From Tsukamurella sp. 1534 (GTDB lineage Bacteria > Actinomycetota > Actinomycetes > Mycobacteriales > Mycobacteriaceae): DNA of 63,539 nucleotides. Below the pieces are notes generated by a model. The model was not told where the DNA came from and did no database searches. It was given only the letters and a program-made list of their open reading frames with translations. The stretch covers positions 233,253 through 296,791 of the forward strand of contig NZ_HE997626.1 of the NCBI RefSeq assembly GCF_000312385.1, written 5' to 3'. Shown in pieces: positions 60,837-63,539 of this stretch. Each line of letters begins with the position of its first letter. Positions within the stretch are counted from its first letter, which is position 1. Made by a program: the position numbers and the translations under genes.

Positions 60837-60840
<4 letters not shown>
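60109..60840 (+). CDS. nuoE: NADH-quinone oxidoreductase subunit E
   Basis: A 243-residue thioredoxin-like [2Fe-2S] subunit (N1a). Ligands are C113, C118 ([10 protein letters not shown]), C154 and C158 ([11 protein letters not shown]). A C-terminal extension of about 60 residues beyond the core (rich in Arg, Gly, Ser, Glu) is seen in actinobacterial homologues. Overlaps nuoF by ATGA. Confidence 0.95.
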
Positions 60841-62176
<1,336 letters not shown>

Positions 62177-62180
<4 letters not shown>

Positions 62181-63539
62181 CGGACACGGTCAAGGCCAGC
62201 ATCGACGGCATCGACATCGAGGTGCCCCCGGGCACGCTCGTGATCCGTGCCGCGGAGCAGCTGGGCATCGCCATCCCCCGCTTCTGCGATCACCCGCTGC
62301 TCGCGCCCGCCGGCGCCTGCCGACAGTGCCTGGTGGACGTGGAGGGCCAGCGCAAGCCGCTCGCCTCCTGCACCACCACGGTGACCGACGGGATGGTGGT
62401 GCGCACGCAGGCCACGTCCACCGCCGCGGCGGGCGCGCAGCGCAGCGTGATGGAGCTGCTGCTGGTGAACCATCCGCTCGACTGCCCGGTGTGCGACAAG
62501 GGCGGCGAATGCCCGCTGCAGAACCAGGCCATGTCGTCGGGCCGGGCGCAGTCACGGTTCCCCGCCGCCGACAAGCGGACCTACCCCAAGCCCATACCGA
62601 TCTCCGCGGAGGTGGTGCTGGACCGTGAGCGGTGCGTGCTGTGCGCGCGGTGCACGCGCTTCGCGGACGAGATCGCGGGCGACGACTTCATCGAGCTGCT
62701 CGACCGCGGCGCCCTGCAGCAGGTGGGCACTGCGGGCGACGAGCCGCTCGACTCCTACTTCTCCGGGAACACGGTGCAGATCTGCCCCGTGGGCGCGCTC
62801 ACGTCCACGAGGTACCGGTTCCGGGCCCGCCCGTTCGACCTGACGTCCACCCCGTCCTCGTGCGAGCACTGCGCCAGCGGGTGCGCGCTGCGCGTCGACC
62901 ACCGCCGCGGCGAGGTGCTGCGGCGCCTGGCCGGTGAGGATCCCGACGTGAACGAGGAGTGGAGCTGCGACAAGGGCCGTTGGGCCTTCGCCTCCTCCAC
63001 CCTCCCGGACCGGTTGACGGGCCCGCTGGTCCGCGGGGCGGACGGTGCGCTGCACCCCGCGTCGTGGCCCGAGGCGATCGACGCGGCCGCGCGGGGCCTG
63101 GCGGACCGCGCCGCCGGGGTACTCGCGGGCGGTAGGGGCACGGTCGAGGATCTGTACGCGTACGCCGCGTTCGCGCGGATCGCGCTGGGCACCAATGACA
63201 TCGATTTCCGGTCCCGGCCGCACAGCGCGGAGGAGGCGTCGTTCCTCGCCTCGGGCGCCGCGGGGGGCGTGACGTACGCGGACCTCGAGGCGGCGCCCGC
63301 GGTGCTGCTCGCGGGCTTCGAGCCGGAGGAGGAGTCCCCCATCGTGCACCTGCGGCTGCGGAAGGCCGTCCGCGCCGGAGGTACCCGCGTGCTGTCCGTC
63401 GCGCCCTTCGCATCCCGCGGGCTGGGCAGGCTCCGCGGCGAGCTACTGGCCTGCCGGCCCGGCGCCGAGGCCGCGGCCCTCACGGATCCCGCACTGGCCG
63501 ACGGCCTCCCGGCGGGGTCGGTGATCCTCGTGGGAGAGC
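62177..63539 (+). CDS. nuoG: NADH-quinone oxidoreductase subunit G (3' truncated by the window)
   Basis: The first 454 codons are present and the frame is still open at the edge. N-terminal [2Fe-2S] ligands are C37, C48, C51 and C65; [18 protein letters not shown] carries the His/Cys-ligated N5 cluster; CVLCARC begins the next [4Fe-4S] set; [12 protein letters not shown] opens the molybdopterin-oxidoreductase-like domain with a further cluster. The GTG start overlaps the nuoF stop. Complex I genes H-N would be expected just outside the window. Confidence 0.96.

Overview
This 63.5 kb window is chromosomal DNA from a very GC-rich actinobacterium of the order Mycobacteriales. Lineage markers are the mycothiol S-conjugate amidase Mca, a DesA2-like desaturase, a short-chain cis-prenyltransferase, an F420-type nitroreductase-like protein, the class II fructose bisphosphatase GlpX and a PIN-PhoH protein. 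Gene neighbourhoods resemble three separate Mycobacterium tuberculosis blocks (around ispH/xseAB/glpX/fum/phoH2/desA2/glyA/coaA/mca/greA/metB/cbs; around eno/divIC/ppx; and the nuo operon with its receiver-like gene). Tsukamurella or a close relative fits, but the genus cannot be proved from the sequence alone. I see no phage, transposon or CRISPR.

Layout. 1-8.2 kb: end of an uncharacterised gene, DivIVA-domain protein, ispH, lipid-droplet-type protein, xseA-xseB, DUF4245 protein, glpX, class II fumarase, lipoprotein, methyltransferase. 8.2-16.2 kb: GtrA protein, class I fumarase, DUF1772/AraC divergent pair, PadR plus membrane-protein pair, nitroreductase-like protein, GNAT enzyme, PhoH. 16.4-25.9 kb: desA2, glyA, DUF885 peptidase, coaA, flavodiiron-like hydrolase, alpha/beta hydrolase, TetR, MpaB-type oxygenase, cis-prenyltransferase. 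25.9-34.7 kb: taurine-type ABC transporter, lipoprotein, 61-bp tandem repeat, SDR and DinB proteins, DAHP synthase with a leader peptide, DUF255 thioredoxin-like protein, NTF2-like protein. 34.7-40.6 kb: AraC regulator, small stress-protein cluster opposite an orphan LuxR response regulator, mca, queuosine-precursor transporter, greA. 40.6-49.2 kb: NodB-like protein with lost catalytic residues, metB-cbs, SGNH hydrolase, PASTA kinase, Bax-inhibitor protein, HTH/Clp-N module, tRNA-Leu(UAA). 49.2-57 kb: gene-poor stretch with an iterated motif, RibD-type reductase, MscS channel, guanidine-III riboswitch with its exporter, ppx, DUF501, divIC, eno, 2-oxoglutarate oxygenase, pseudo-receiver. 57.2 kb to the end: nuoABCDEFG, with nuoG cut by the window edge.

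The most informative features are regulatory and RNA-level: (i) a guanidine-III riboswitch whose 3' strand can alternatively hide the ribosome binding site of a guanidinium exporter; (ii) a Tyr-Trp-Arg-Phe leader peptide followed by a terminator upstream of DAHP synthase; (iii) a 9-mer (CGACGGTGC/GCACCGTCG) present about 40 times where about two are expected, twice forming the arms of terminator-like hairpins; (iv) a -10 hexamer 5-7 nt upstream of more than twenty start codons, implying widespread leaderless mRNAs; (v) several well-formed operators next to regulator genes; and (vi) a tRNA-Leu(UAA) without the expected long variable arm. All counts were made by eye.
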